Both the position numbers and the translations under genes were made by a program. Below, one piece after another: positions 8,127 through 16,186 of a DNA stretch of 64,000 nucleotides. Within the stretch, counting starts at the first letter, position 1. Each line of letters opens with the position of its first letter. Under the pieces are notes generated by a model. That model was not told where the DNA came from. It searched no databases and worked only from the letters and a program-made list of their open reading frames with translations. Source of the DNA: Actinocorallia aurantiaca (GTDB lineage: Bacteria; Actinomycetota; Actinomycetes; Streptosporangiales; Streptosporangiaceae). The stretch covers positions 62,001 to 126,000 of the forward strand of contig NZ_BAAATZ010000002.1 of NCBI RefSeq assembly GCF_039533685.1, written 5' to 3'.

Positions 8127-8705
8127 TCAGAGGCCCCGGCCGAGGAGGGCGTCGACCTGTTCCGGAAGGGACGCGCCCTGCTCCAGGCGGTTGTCCAACT
8201 CGAGGTGGGGCACCGGAGGCGGGACGTCCGGACGCATGCGTTCGAGGAAGGCTTCGAACGCGGCGAGCTTGCCGGCGTCCCGTGAAAGGCCTCTGGAGGT
8301 GAGGCGTGCGCGCAGCGTCTCGGCGTCCGTCCGGATCCAGACGAGCCGGACGGGCGGGCCTCCGAGCTCCTTCTGCCAGGTCTCCCACCTGCGAGGATCA
8401 CGGATCTGGCCGGTGAAGGGGCCGCTGAGCATCACGGGGCAGCCGTGCGAGCGGATTTCGCGGGCCGTGGCAGTCAGTCCCGCGTACTCGTGGCGCTTGA
8501 CGTACTCGTTGTACCAGGGGCCTTCGCGTTCCCCCGGGTCGCGTGACGCGGCGGCGAGAGCGGCAGCGACGAAGGACCCGTACAGGGTGTCCTTGTCCAG
8601 CAGGGCGGGCACCGGACGGAGGCGTCGCAGGAGCAGTTCGCAGGCCGTCGTCTTGCCGCTTCCGGGTGGGCCGGCCACCACCCAGACGGTCGCCGAGTCG
8701 TTCAC
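8127..8705 (-). CDS. P-loop NTPase, kinase-like
   Basis: A 192-residue protein whose N-terminus is a Walker A loop (VAGPPGSGKTTACELL, about residues 9-24), followed by LLDKDTLYG and later SGPFTGQIRD and RLVWIRTDAETLRARLTSRG, a layout like AAA_33-type small-molecule or RNA-end kinases of the gluconate kinase fold. The lid-type Arg residues (RARLTSRGLSRD) fit a phosphotransferase. The substrate is unknown. The GTG at 8705 was chosen because homologous P-loop proteins begin just before this strand; its upstream GGCGGG is only a modest ribosome site. The 209 bp between it and the FMN reductase start hold the MerR-type promoter and nothing else recognisable. Confidence 0.7.
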   Translation of the reverse strand: MNDSATVWVVAGPPGSGKTTACELLLRRLRPVPALLDKDTLYGSFVAAALAAASRDPGEREGPWYNEYVKRHEYAGLTATAREIRSHGCPVMLSGPFTGQIRDPRRWETWQKELGGPPVRLVWIRTDAETLRARLTSRGLSRDAGKLAAFEAFLERMRPDVPPPVPHLELDNRLEQGASLPEQVDALLGRGL

Positions 8706-8727
8706 CCCGCCACGGTAACGCCGCCAT

Positions 8728-8767
8728 GGAAAGGCCCGGCGTCCCATGCGGGACACCGGGCCTTTCC
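8728..8767 (-). terminator. Terminator hairpin after the L,D-transpeptidase gene
   Basis: A 12-bp perfect stem (GGAAAGGCCCGG / CCGGGCCTTTCC) continues, after one mismatch, into GTCCC/GGGAC around a 4-base loop. It sits 12 bp past the transpeptidase stop codon on the minus strand. There is no T-run, as is common in high-GC actinomycetes. Confidence 0.7.
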
Positions 8768-8779
8768 TCAGGCAGGTCG

Positions 8780-9718
8780 TCAGGTGCGGACGGGCTGCTT
8801 CAGCGCACCGCCGGCCACCCACTTCTTCCACGGGATCTGGAAGTAGCCCCAGCCGTTGTTCCAGTCGAGCTTCCGCGTCGTCCCGGTGATGATGACCTTG
8901 TCGCCCCGGTAGGACCAGTTCATGAACCACTTGGCGTCGCCGCCGGGAGAGCGGACGCAGCCGTGGCTGCAGTTGCGGCGGCCCAGGCAGGACGGGTCGG
9001 ACATGTTCTGGTGGATGTACTCGCCGCTGCCGCTGATCCGCGTCGCCCACGGGATCATCTCGTCGTAGTAGCCGGGGTCGCCCTTCTCCTTGCCGGGCGA
9101 GATCATCCGCTCCAGCTTGCTGTGCGCCATCACCAGGTGCACCCCGCTGGTGGTGATGAGGACGTCCACGCCGTTCTTGCGCTCGCCTCCGGAGCCGAGA
9201 CTCACCGGCCAGGAGCGCACCAGCTTGCCGTTCCGGTATGCCTTGGCCCGGTGCTTCTTGGAGCTGATCTTCACCACGTGCGAGTCGCCGACGGTGAACG
9301 ACATGCTGCCGTTCTTCAGGCCGACGACACCGCCGCCCGCCTTGACGCCCTTCAGGTTCGCCTTGACGGTCACCTTCTGGTTCGGCTTCCACTCCGTCTT
9401 CGGCCGGAAGATCGCCAGCGACGTCCCCTGCGAGCTCGTCGTCCAGTACCAGGCGCCTTCCGTCGACTTCGTCGACTTCACGACCAGCGCCTGCTCCACC
9501 GCCTTCTTGTTCCGAATCTTCTGGGTGAAGCGGAGCATGATCGGCATACCGGTGCCGACCTTCTCCCCACGCCTCGGCGTGATGTCGTCGATCGACAACT
9601 TCCTGGCCTTGGCCCGCTCCCCCGGGGACCCGTCCACCGGAGCGGCGGCCGCCGCTCCACCGGTCAGCCCCGTCACCAACATCAAAGAACACAACCCGAG
9701 CAGGGCGACACCGCGCAT
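8780..9718 (-). CDS. Secreted L,D-transpeptidase (YkuD/LdtMt2 type)
   Basis: A 312-residue exported enzyme expected to form 3-3 cross-links in peptidoglycan. Residues 1-26 are a signal peptide ending AAAAAP with no lipobox. Residues 40-145 form an Ig-like domain typical of actinobacterial Ldts. The YkuD catalytic domain follows, with H236 (YIHQN) and S251-H252-G253-C254-V255-R256, the nucleophile being Cys254. The Trp-rich tail (WNNGWGYFQIPWKKW) matches the C-terminal cap of mycobacterial LdtMt2. The ATG at 9718 has GGAGAAGAGAC before it. Two 14-bp direct copies of CA(A/G)CCGTGACACGC (9865-9878, 9889-9902) lie upstream and may be regulator sites. Confidence 0.9.
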   Translation of the reverse strand: MRGVALLGLCSLMLVTGLTGGAAAAAPVDGSPGERAKARKLSIDDITPRRGEKVGTGMPIMLRFTQKIRNKKAVEQALVVKSTKSTEGAWYWTTSSQGTSLAIFRPKTEWKPNQKVTVKANLKGVKAGGGVVGLKNGSMSFTVGDSHVVKISSKKHRAKAYRNGKLVRSWPVSLGSGGERKNGVDVLITTSGVHLVMAHSKLERMISPGKEKGDPGYYDEMIPWATRISGSGEYIHQNMSDPSCLGRRNCSHGCVRSPGGDAKWFMNWSYRGDKVIITGTTRKLDWNNGWGYFQIPWKKWVAGGALKQPVRT

Positions 9719-9918
9719 GTCTCTTCTCCAGGGGGTTCCACGCGCCGGGAGTATGCCCCCATACCCCGACAAGCACTAATGAGCAGGTCAAAACCTACTC
9801 TGCCCCTCAGACAAAACCCCCGCAGCACCCCCAGAATCCACCGGATCATCACCGGCCTGATTCACAACCGTGACACGCGGCGTTCGCACAGCCGTGACAC
9901 GCCCGGCTCTCGCCCGCG

Positions 9919-9949
9919 GCCCGGACGGCGGCCCCGGGGCCGTCCGGGC
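9919..9949 (-). terminator. Terminator hairpin after the DinB gene
   Basis: An 11-bp perfect GC-rich stem (GCCCGGACGGC / GCCGTCCGGGC) around a 9-base loop begins 9 bp after the DinB stop on the minus strand. There is no T-run. Confidence 0.65.
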
Positions 9950-9957
9950 GGGCGTGC

Positions 9958-10476
9958 CTACTCTCCGGTGGTCCCGTCGATGAGTTCTCGGAGCAGGTCG
10001 GCGTGGCCGTTGTGGCGGGCGTACTCCTCGATCATGTGGGCGAGGACGTAACGCAGGGAGACGGGGCCCGTGCGGTGGACTCCGATGACGTCGAGGGATT
10101 CGGCGGCGGCCACGATCGCCCGGGAGCGCTCGCACTCCTCCCGCCAGACCGCGAAGGCCTCCTCCACCTCTGCCTCGGCCACTTCGGTCTCCTCGACGTC
10201 GAAGCCCATGGACCTGGCCGACCCGGTCCCCCCGCGGAGCGGCACGCCCTCCCCGGCGATCACGTTGCGGAACCACCCGCGCTCGACGTCGGCCAGGTGC
10301 CGGACCAGCCCCAGCAGCGACAGCTCCGAAGGCGGCACGGCCTTCCGCCCGAGCTGCTCGGCCGTCAGGCCCTCGCACTTCAGGGCCAGCGTGTCCCGAT
10401 GGAACTGCAGGAACCCGGCCAACGTCGTCCGCTCGTCCGCCGCCCGCGGGCGTTCGGCCCTCTCCACCTCTTCCAT
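9958..10476 (-). CDS. DinB-family protein (DUF664)
   Basis: A 172-residue helical protein of the DinB/YfiT-like four-helix-bundle superfamily, DUF664 branch. FLQFHRDTLALKCEGLTAEQ, LGLVRHLADVERGWFRNVIAG and LRYVLAHMIEEYARHNGHAD carry the three spaced His (RHLAD, AHMIEE, RHNGH) that usually bind a metal. Related proteins include mycothiol- or bacillithiol-dependent enzymes, but this branch has no firm reaction. The ATG at 10476 was chosen; a GTG at 10512 would add 12 residues and has no ribosome site. It is monocistronic, with a strong hairpin after its stop. Confidence 0.8.
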   Translation of the reverse strand: MEEVERAERPRAADERTTLAGFLQFHRDTLALKCEGLTAEQLGRKAVPPSELSLLGLVRHLADVERGWFRNVIAGEGVPLRGGTGSARSMGFDVEETEVAEAEVEEAFAVWREECERSRAIVAAAESLDVIGVHRTGPVSLRYVLAHMIEEYARHNGHADLLRELIDGTTGE

Positions 10477-10759
10477 GACCGAATCATCCCAGCGCGCCTC
10501 GAATTCACCCACTCGTTAACGCCTACCGGGAGCGGCCGCCGGTCTTCGTCACCGCGAGCGCCGACGGGACGTGAACGCAGGTGAAGGCGGGTGGCGGGGC
10601 GCGGACGGCCGCAGTGGACACCGGCGGGACGGGAGCACGAATGGAGGCCCTCCTCGTTCCGAGCGGATCGGCCTGATCGTCCTCGTCGGATGCGGCACGT
10701 CAGGGGCCCGGCGCGGAACCACGCGTGTTCTGTCGGACCCTCTGGGTAGCGTCCTGTCC

Positions 10760-11926
10760 ATGGTGATCGATTGGGATCTGCTCCGGAGCGTGGTCGACGG
10801 GCACGTCGCGGACGGTGCCGTGCCCGGCGCCGTGCTGGCGATCGACCTGGGCGGTCAGACACGCGTCGCGGCCATGGGTGAGGCCGGCGGGAAGCCGATG
10901 CGGGGCGACGCCGTGTTCCGCCTGTCGTCCATGACGAAACCGCTGGTCGCCGCGCTGGCCCTGATGCTGGCCGAGGACGGCCTGCTGTCGCCCGAGGACC
11001 CGGTGGAGCGCTGGATCCCGGAACTGGCGGAGCGTCGCGTCCTGCGGCGTCCCGACGGGCCGCTCGACGACACCGTGCCCGCCGAACGCCCGATCACCGT
11101 GGACGATCTGCTCACGATGCGGATGGGATTCGGTTTCCACTTCGACGGGCCGTGCCCCGTCCTGGACGAGGCCGCGTCCCTCGGCCTGGGCGTCGGCCCG
11201 CCGGACCCGGCGTCCCCGCTCACCCCCGACGAGTGGATCTCGCGTCTCGCCCGGCTGCCGCTGATGTACCAGCCCGGAACGGAATGGACCTACGACCTGC
11301 CCTTCGGCGTCCTGGGCGTCCTCCTGGCCCGCGCCGCGCGGCGTCCCCTCGACGCGCTCCTCCACGAGCGCCTCCTGAGCCCCCTCGGCATGGCCGACAC
11401 CGGCTTCTCCGTCCCCGAGCACGCCCGGGAGCGCCTGATCCCCTGCCACACCCGCGACGAACGGGGCCGGCTCGTCCCGTTCGACGGCACGGACGACAGC
11501 CGCTGGAACGACCCGCCCGCGTTCCCCGACGCACGCGGCGGCCTGGTCTCCACCGCGGCCGACTACCTGCGCTTCACCCGGATGCTGCTCGCCGACGGCA
11601 GGACCGCCGACGGGACACGTCTCCTCGCCCCCTCGTCCATCACGACCATGACCACCGACCACCTGGATCCCCGGCGCCCCCGCTCCGCCACCACCCGGAC
11701 GCTCCTCCGGGACGGAGGCTGGGGCCACGGCGTCGAGGTCGTTGCCCCCCACCACGGCACCGGCGCCCGCACCCTCCGCTACGGATGGGGCGGCGGCCTG
11801 GGCACCGTCTGGTACTCCTTCCCCCGCCGCGACGCCGCAGCCGTCCTGCTCACCCAGTGCCTCCCCCCGCCCGCCCCGCTGTTCGACGCCTTCCTGACCG
11901 CCCTGTACCGGACGCTCGACGCCTGA
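10760..11926 (+). CDS. Serine hydrolase, beta-lactamase/EstB family
   Basis: A 388-residue penicillin-binding-protein-like hydrolase. The nucleophile motif S-x-x-K is S57-M-T-K60 (RLSSMTKP), and the Tyr motif is in GTEWTYDLPFGVLGVLLA. WGGGLGTVWYSFP near the C-terminus corresponds to the third motif region. Family members are esterases, D-amino-acid peptidases or beta-lactamases; there is no signal peptide, so a cytosolic esterase is most likely. The ATG at 10760 lacks a ribosome site, but TAGCGT (10747-10752) lies exactly 7 bases before it, so the mRNA is probably leaderless. The VOC-protein gene follows after 54 bp on the same strand. Confidence 0.85.
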   Translation: MVIDWDLLRSVVDGHVADGAVPGAVLAIDLGGQTRVAAMGEAGGKPMRGDAVFRLSSMTKPLVAALALMLAEDGLLSPEDPVERWIPELAERRVLRRPDGPLDDTVPAERPITVDDLLTMRMGFGFHFDGPCPVLDEAASLGLGVGPPDPASPLTPDEWISRLARLPLMYQPGTEWTYDLPFGVLGVLLARAARRPLDALLHERLLSPLGMADTGFSVPEHARERLIPCHTRDERGRLVPFDGTDDSRWNDPPAFPDARGGLVSTAADYLRFTRMLLADGRTADGTRLLAPSSITTMTTDHLDPRRPRSATTRTLLRDGGWGHGVEVVAPHHGTGARTLRYGWGGGLGTVWYSFPRRDAAAVLLTQCLPPPAPLFDAFLTALYRTLDA

Positions 11927-11980
11927 CCGCCCCGCCCCGCCCAGCCTCGCCCCGCCCGGCCTCGCCCCAGGAGAGACCCC

Positions 11981-12397
11981 ATGGACTACAAGCTGGAACT
12001 CGTCCTCATCCCCGTCACGGACATCGACCGCGCCAAGGCCTTCTACTCCGAGAAGCTCGGCTTCAACATCGACCTCGACGTCGAGAACGGCGACGACTTC
12101 CGCATCGTCCAGTTCACCCCGCCCGGCTCGTCCTGCTCGATCTCGATCGGCAAGGGCGTCACCCAGGCCGTCCCCGGCTCCGTCTCGGGCCTGCACCTCG
12201 TCGTCGACGACATCGAAGCCGCCCACACCGACCTCACCTCCCGAGACGCCCCCATCAGCGAGATCTTCCACTTCGAGAACGGCGAACGCACTCCCGGCCC
12301 CGCCCCCGACCGCGCCGACTACAACTCCTTCATCTCCGTCGAAGACCCCGACGGCAACGGCTTCCTCATCCAGGAATTCGGCCACAAACGCCAGTGA
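11981..12397 (+). CDS. VOC-family (glyoxalase/bleomycin-resistance-like) protein
   Basis: A 138-residue vicinal-oxygen-chelate fold protein with paired beta-alpha-beta-beta-beta units: LVLIPVTDIDRAKAFYSEKL at the N-terminus, then GSVSGLHLVVDDIEAAHTDL, and the C-terminal SVEDPDGNGFLIQEFG, the classic VOC ending whose Glu often binds metal. Substrate unknown; glyoxalase-like or antibiotic-binding roles are both possible. AGGAGAGACCCC precedes the ATG. The short gap from the serine hydrolase, a pyrimidine-rich run of GCCCCGCCC repeats, suggests co-transcription. Confidence 0.85.
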   Translation: MDYKLELVLIPVTDIDRAKAFYSEKLGFNIDLDVENGDDFRIVQFTPPGSSCSISIGKGVTQAVPGSVSGLHLVVDDIEAAHTDLTSRDAPISEIFHFENGERTPGPAPDRADYNSFISVEDPDGNGFLIQEFGHKRQ

Positions 12398-12694
12398 GCC
12401 TGAGTACGACCCCCGAAGGAACGACCACCTGGTGATGCAACGACAGGTTGCCGAGGCCGAGACTCCGGTCAGCGGTGACGCCATTCGGCATGCGAGTTTC
12501 GACCTGACGCTTCGAGCCCGTGGCCGGCGACTCCATGGACGACCTTGTCGACCTGTCGCTGCGGCAGCAGGCACACATGACGGATGACCCGGTACGAAGC
12601 CGCGTTCTCCGCCAGACCTTTCGGACAGGCCTGACGGAAAGCGGGGACGGCTCGTAGCCTGGAAGGCGACCTCCCGAGAGAGGCGGAGCCGAAC
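12398..12694. other. Intergenic 297 bp holding the XRE-gene promoter
   Basis: No gene is supported here. A plausible housekeeping promoter lies near its end on the plus strand: CTGACG (12631-12636), 18 bp, TAGCCT (12655-12660), with a start point about 30 bp before the XRE gene. The remainder shows no repeat or hairpin that stands out. Confidence 0.4.
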
Positions 12695-13873
12695 ATGCCC
12701 GACCCCGTAGGCGTCCGCGTCGCCCGCGCCAGGAAGCAGCGCGGCCTGACCCAGAACGGCCTCGCCCAGCGCACCTCCTACTCCCGCTCCCACATCGCCC
12801 AGGTCGAAGCCGGACACAAGGTCGCCACCCCCGCCTTCGTCGCGGCCGTCGCCGGAGCCCTCAGCGTCGACCCCGCCGACCTCTACGGCCAGCCGTTCCA
12901 CCTCCCGGGCCGGGCCGAACGGGTTCACGCCTCCATCGCGGATCTCCGCCGGGCCCTCGTCGCGGTCGACGTGCCCCCGGAACTACAGGCCCCGCCTCGT
13001 CCCCTGGACGAACTGGTCTCCGAGATGACCGCGCTCCGGCGGTTCCAGGAACTGTCCCGGCACTCGCAGATCGGGATACGGCTGCCCGCCCTGCTGGAAG
13101 AACTCGCCTGGCACGCACATGAGTCCGGTGGACCGCGCGCGTGGAAGCCGCTGTTCCGCGCCTGTGAAGCCGGCGCGGACCTGTGTCGCAAGCTCGGCTA
13201 CCACGACCTGGCCGCCGGCGCTCTCGAAGCCGCCCGGGAAGCGGCCCGCCATGTCCGGGATCCCCACCTGCCGTTGCTGGTGCCGATCCGGCGTTCCCTG
13301 CTCCTCAGCGCCATCGGACGTCCCGGCCCGGCGCTGATCCTCCTGGGAAGAGCCGTTCGTGCCGTCGACCACACCCGGCGGGACGCTCGCGAGGTGTTCG
13401 GCACCGCGTTGCTGCGCAGCGCCGTGATCGCCGCCAGAGCAGGCGACCAGGCCGCTTGGGACTACTACGGCCAGGCGCTGGAGGTACGAGAGGCCGCCGG
13501 AGACGAACCGGGAACGAGACACGGAGTGACCACGGGCTTCACCCTGGGAAACGTCGCGATCCACGGCGCCGCGGTGGCCGTCGAACTCGGCGACTTCGAC
13601 GAGGCGACCAGACGGGACCAGCAGATCCCCGCCCAGACGCTCTCCTCGCTGCCCCCTGAACGCCGAGCCCATCACGAAGTGGACATGGCCCGCGTCCACG
13701 CCGAGACCGGCTCCTACGACAAGGCCCTGACCCGCCTCCTCCACGCGGAACGCGCAGCCCCCCAGATGACCCGCTTCCACCCCTCGGCCCGCACGGTCGT
13801 CACCCACCTGGTCGACGTCCGCCGCACCGTCCCCGAACCCCTCCGGGGCCTCAGGACCCGCATGGGCGTCTGA
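12695..13873 (+). CDS. XRE-family regulator with TPR-like C-terminal region
   Basis: A 392-residue protein with a Cro/CI-type helix-turn-helix at residues 5-60: VARARKQRGLTQNGLAQRTS, then YSRSHIAQVEAGHKVATP. The remaining 320 residues are Ala/Leu/Arg-rich helical repeats resembling the TPR-like domain of large actinomycete XRE regulators (for example HHPLPLLVPIRRSLLLSAIG-type helices and WDYYGQALEVREAAGD), likely a peptide or protein sensor. The ATG at 12695 follows GAGAGAGGCGGAG. It lies 59 bp before a small helix-hairpin-helix protein gene on the same strand, with an inverted repeat between them; the two may work as a pair. Target genes are unknown. Confidence 0.8.
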   Translation: MPDPVGVRVARARKQRGLTQNGLAQRTSYSRSHIAQVEAGHKVATPAFVAAVAGALSVDPADLYGQPFHLPGRAERVHASIADLRRALVAVDVPPELQAPPRPLDELVSEMTALRRFQELSRHSQIGIRLPALLEELAWHAHESGGPRAWKPLFRACEAGADLCRKLGYHDLAAGALEAAREAARHVRDPHLPLLVPIRRSLLLSAIGRPGPALILLGRAVRAVDHTRRDAREVFGTALLRSAVIAARAGDQAAWDYYGQALEVREAAGDEPGTRHGVTTGFTLGNVAIHGAAVAVELGDFDEATRRDQQIPAQTLSSLPPERRAHHEVDMARVHAETGSYDKALTRLLHAERAAPQMTRFHPSARTVVTHLVDVRRTVPEPLRGLRTRMGV

Positions 13874-13882
13874 CCCGGAGAA

Positions 13883-13899
13883 TGTTCCAACCGGGAACA
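13883..13899. promoter_or_regulatory. Inverted repeat TGTTCC-N5-GGAACA between the XRE and HhH genes
   Basis: Perfect 6-bp arms (13883-13888, 13894-13899) separated by 5 bp lie 33 bp before the next start codon. Size and symmetry suit an XRE-type operator, so the upstream regulator may control its neighbour. This is inferred from position only. Confidence 0.45.
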
Positions 13900-13932
13900 C
13901 TACGGGGAGTGCGCACCACGATCGTATGAGTC

Positions 13933-14409
13933 ATGAGCGCGAACACGATCGACCGGCTGCGGGAGACCTCGCCGGGCTGGAGCGTCTGGGTGACCGGTTC
14001 CCTGTGGGTGGCCACCCGCCGCGGCCCCGTCCCCGACGTCCCGCCGGGCTTCTTCTCCCTCCGCGGGGAGCCCGCGGCCACCCTCATCGAGGACGGTCCC
14101 GACGAACTCCAGGCCGCGCTGCGGGAACAGGACGCGATCGAGGACGCCGTCCGGGCCGCCCGCGCCGTGGACCATGACGGCCCGCACCCCCTCAACAGGT
14201 CCTGCCCCCTGGGCTGCCTGCGCCTGAAGGTCCAGACGGAACGGGCGCTGATCGCGCACTGCGTCTTCGGCGGCCGCTACGTCCCCACGATCGCCGACCT
14301 CCTGACCCTGCGGGAGAGCGGCGACCTCGCCCACATCCCGGGGATCGGGCGAACCCGGCTCACCGAGATCGAGGACAGGCTCAGAACGTTGACCTCGGGC
14401 CCTTCGTGA
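13933..14409 (+). CDS. Small protein with C-terminal helix-hairpin-helix (RNA polymerase alpha-CTD-like)
   Basis: A 158-residue protein. I do not recognise the N-terminal two thirds, which contains SLWVATRRGPVPDVPPGFF and a cysteine pair (RSCPLGCLRL). The C-terminus, about residues 112-152, reads GGRYVPTIADLLTLRESGDL, then AHIPGIGRTRLTEIEDRL. This is the helix-hairpin-helix arrangement of the RNA polymerase alpha-subunit C-terminal domain (I-P-G-I/L-G then a helix), which binds DNA or protein. A role as a DNA-binding or transcription-modulating partner of the preceding XRE regulator is an inference. The start at 13933 has only weak ribosome complementarity. Confidence 0.6.
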   Translation: MSANTIDRLRETSPGWSVWVTGSLWVATRRGPVPDVPPGFFSLRGEPAATLIEDGPDELQAALREQDAIEDAVRAARAVDHDGPHPLNRSCPLGCLRLKVQTERALIAHCVFGGRYVPTIADLLTLRESGDLAHIPGIGRTRLTEIEDRLRTLTSGPS

Positions 14410-15214
14410 TCCCTCTTCCGCCGTAGGAGGCCCGCCTCCGCCACAGGCGACATTTCACTCGACCGACGATCACAGGACCCGGCAAGGGGGTTCGTCTGGA
14501 AAGAGCCGCTTCCCACCCGCCGCTCGGGATGGGAATCGGCTCTCCGCCCGAGCGGCGGGCGGAGACTCCTCCGATCAAGACGGCTCCCGGAATCCCGGTC
14601 CGGCGCCGCCCCGCGGCGTCCGACTCCGTAAAGCGCCAAGGGCACACGGCGGAAGAAGACAAGTGAGCCCCATCACCATTCTTCAGGCCAGGAGAGAGGG
14701 CGTATCCCGACCCTGCCAAGACGGCAGGGAAGGAAAGTCTCGCGGGAGAATCAGGAATTCTGATTTCGGTGCCCTTCGGCACCGCGACCCGAACGCTCCT
14801 TGCCGTCATTCATCCTGTGGAAGGACCGGACGCAGGAGACCCACGAGGACGTGACGGCGCAGGTTTCCCCACGTACGGGCCGGTTCCGGCTTGTACGAGC
14901 CGCATGGCCGGGGTGTCCGCAGCCCGGCGGAAGCGGAGCATCAGAAAGGTTAGGACAACCTAAGGAAAGCAATTTAGGGAAGCCTTCCCTCACCCTCCGA
15001 CGGGCGTCTGAAATTCGCCGGGAAACGGGAATCAGGCGCGTGGACGAAATGTTGTCATCACTGATGGACGGTGACCGCGGAGAATCCCGTGGATCCGTCG
15101 GCAGCCCGTCCTCTCACCCGCCACAGCACCGATACCGCGAGCATTCCGGCGCCTCGACGAGGAGGCGCCCCCGGACGAGACCGTCCGTTGTTCCGAAGGA
15201 GATCCACAGAGATC
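14410..15214. other. 805-bp gap without a supported protein gene
   Basis: No reading frame here has convincing homology or a good start. It contains a strong hairpin with perfect 13-bp arms CCCGCCGCTCGGG (14516-14528) and CCCGAGCGGCGGG (14547-14559), a possible terminator for the HhH-protein gene, and a pair of iron-box-like palindromes (14945-14992). The last 200 bases are the likely leader of the VIT/CCC1 gene, ending in the ribosome site GAAGGAGATCC. Confidence 0.4.
14945..14992. promoter_or_regulatory. Iron-box-like palindromes (DtxR/IdeR type) upstream of the VIT gene
   Basis: Positions 14945-14963 read AAAGGTTAGGACAACCTAA, which matches 15 of 19 positions of the IdeR/DtxR consensus TTAGGTTAGGCTAACCTAA by eye. 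A second site at 14974-14992, TTAGGGAAGCCTTCCCTCA, matches about 13 of 19 and contains the perfect palindrome AGGGAAG-C-CTTCCCT. The pair lies 220-270 bp before a metal-transporter gene. The consensus is established knowledge; regulation here is inferred. Confidence 0.6.
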
Positions 15215-15994
15215 ATGAGGGAGTCCGTCGCACTCAAGGACCGTCCGGACACGATCGAGATCATCACCGCACCCGGACCCCGCGCGCACGAGCCCGAGTC
15301 CGAGGCCCGCTCGGGCGGCCTCGAGCGGAGGCTCAACGCCCTGCGCGCGGGCGTCCTGGGGGCCAACGACGGGATCGTGTCCACCGCGGCCGTCGTCGTC
15401 GGCGTCGCCGGGGCGACCTCCTCCGCCCAGCCGATCCTGCTGGCCGGGCTCGCCGCCTCGATCGGCGGGGCCGTGTCGATGGCGCTCGGCGAGTACGTCT
15501 CCGTCCACAGCCAGCGCGACAGCCAGCGCCACCTCATCGAGGAGGAGCGCCGTGCGCTGGCGTCCGACCCCGACACCGAGCTGCGCGCGCTGGTCCGCTC
15601 CTACGAGGACCGCGGCCTCTCCCCGGCGACCGCCCGCCAGGTGGCTCGGGAGCTTTACGCGAACGACCCCCTGGAAGCCCAGTTGCGTGAGCGGCACAAC
15701 CTCGATCCGGACGACGTCACCAGCCCCTGGCACGCCGCGATCGCCTCGTTCGTCGCCTTCGCGCTCGGCGCCCTCCTCCCCCTACTGGCGATCCTCCTGC
15801 CCGCACCGCACCTGCGCGTCCCGGTCGCCTTCGCCGCCACCCTCGCCGGTCTCGCCGTCGCGGGCACGACGGCCGCCCTGATCGGCGGCGGCTCCTGGAT
15901 CCGGGCCGCGTTCCGGGTCACCGCGGGAGGCGCCCTGGCCCTGGCGGCGACCTACCTCACCGGCGCCCTCCTGGGCACGACCGGCATCGTCTGA
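15215..15994 (+). CDS. VIT1/CCC1-family iron/manganese transporter
   Basis: A 259-residue membrane protein of the vacuolar iron transporter family, which moves Fe2+ or Mn2+ out of the cytosol. The N-terminal part has GGLERRLNALRAGVLGANDG and then GIVSTAAVVVGVAGA, the first family helix; ASIGGAVSMALGEYVSVHSQ is the second signature. The charged stretch after it (QRHLIEEERRAL through LRERHNLDPDD) is the cytosolic metal-binding region, and three further membrane helices follow to the C-terminus. The ATG at 15215 was chosen over a GTG at 15071 because GAAGGAG precedes it. Iron-box-like palindromes upstream suggest DtxR/IdeR control. Confidence 0.88.
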   Translation: MRESVALKDRPDTIEIITAPGPRAHEPESEARSGGLERRLNALRAGVLGANDGIVSTAAVVVGVAGATSSAQPILLAGLAASIGGAVSMALGEYVSVHSQRDSQRHLIEEERRALASDPDTELRALVRSYEDRGLSPATARQVARELYANDPLEAQLRERHNLDPDDVTSPWHAAIASFVAFALGALLPLLAILLPAPHLRVPVAFAATLAGLAVAGTTAALIGGGSWIRAAFRVTAGGALALAATYLTGALLGTTGIV

Positions 15995-16145
15995 CCCGGG
16001 CCGGTCGGCACGGCGGCCGACGCTCCCCGCACCCGTGTGCGTCATCGGACCGACGCGGGCGCGGTGAGCGAGCAGGCATCACGGACCTCTTCGGCCCGTC
16101 GGCCGCCCGCCCACCCCGGTCGCCACCACATCCGCCACCGAAAGT

Positions 16146-16162
16146 ACAGTGATCATCACTGT
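16146..16162. promoter_or_regulatory. Perfect 17-bp palindrome before the DUF6790-like gene
   Basis: ACAGTGAT-C-ATCACTGT (16146-16162) is perfectly symmetric about one central base and ends 24 bp before the ATG at 16187. Position and length suit a repressor operator, possibly of GntR or TetR type. No regulator gene is adjacent. Confidence 0.5.
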
Positions 16163-16186
16163 GGGTGGATATTCGGGGAGCGGGCA

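Noticed and set aside
12366..12774. Frames on the minus strand in the gap before the XRE gene as a transposase remnant
   Set aside because: No catalytic motif or terminal repeat could be seen; the gap is explained by promoter sequence.
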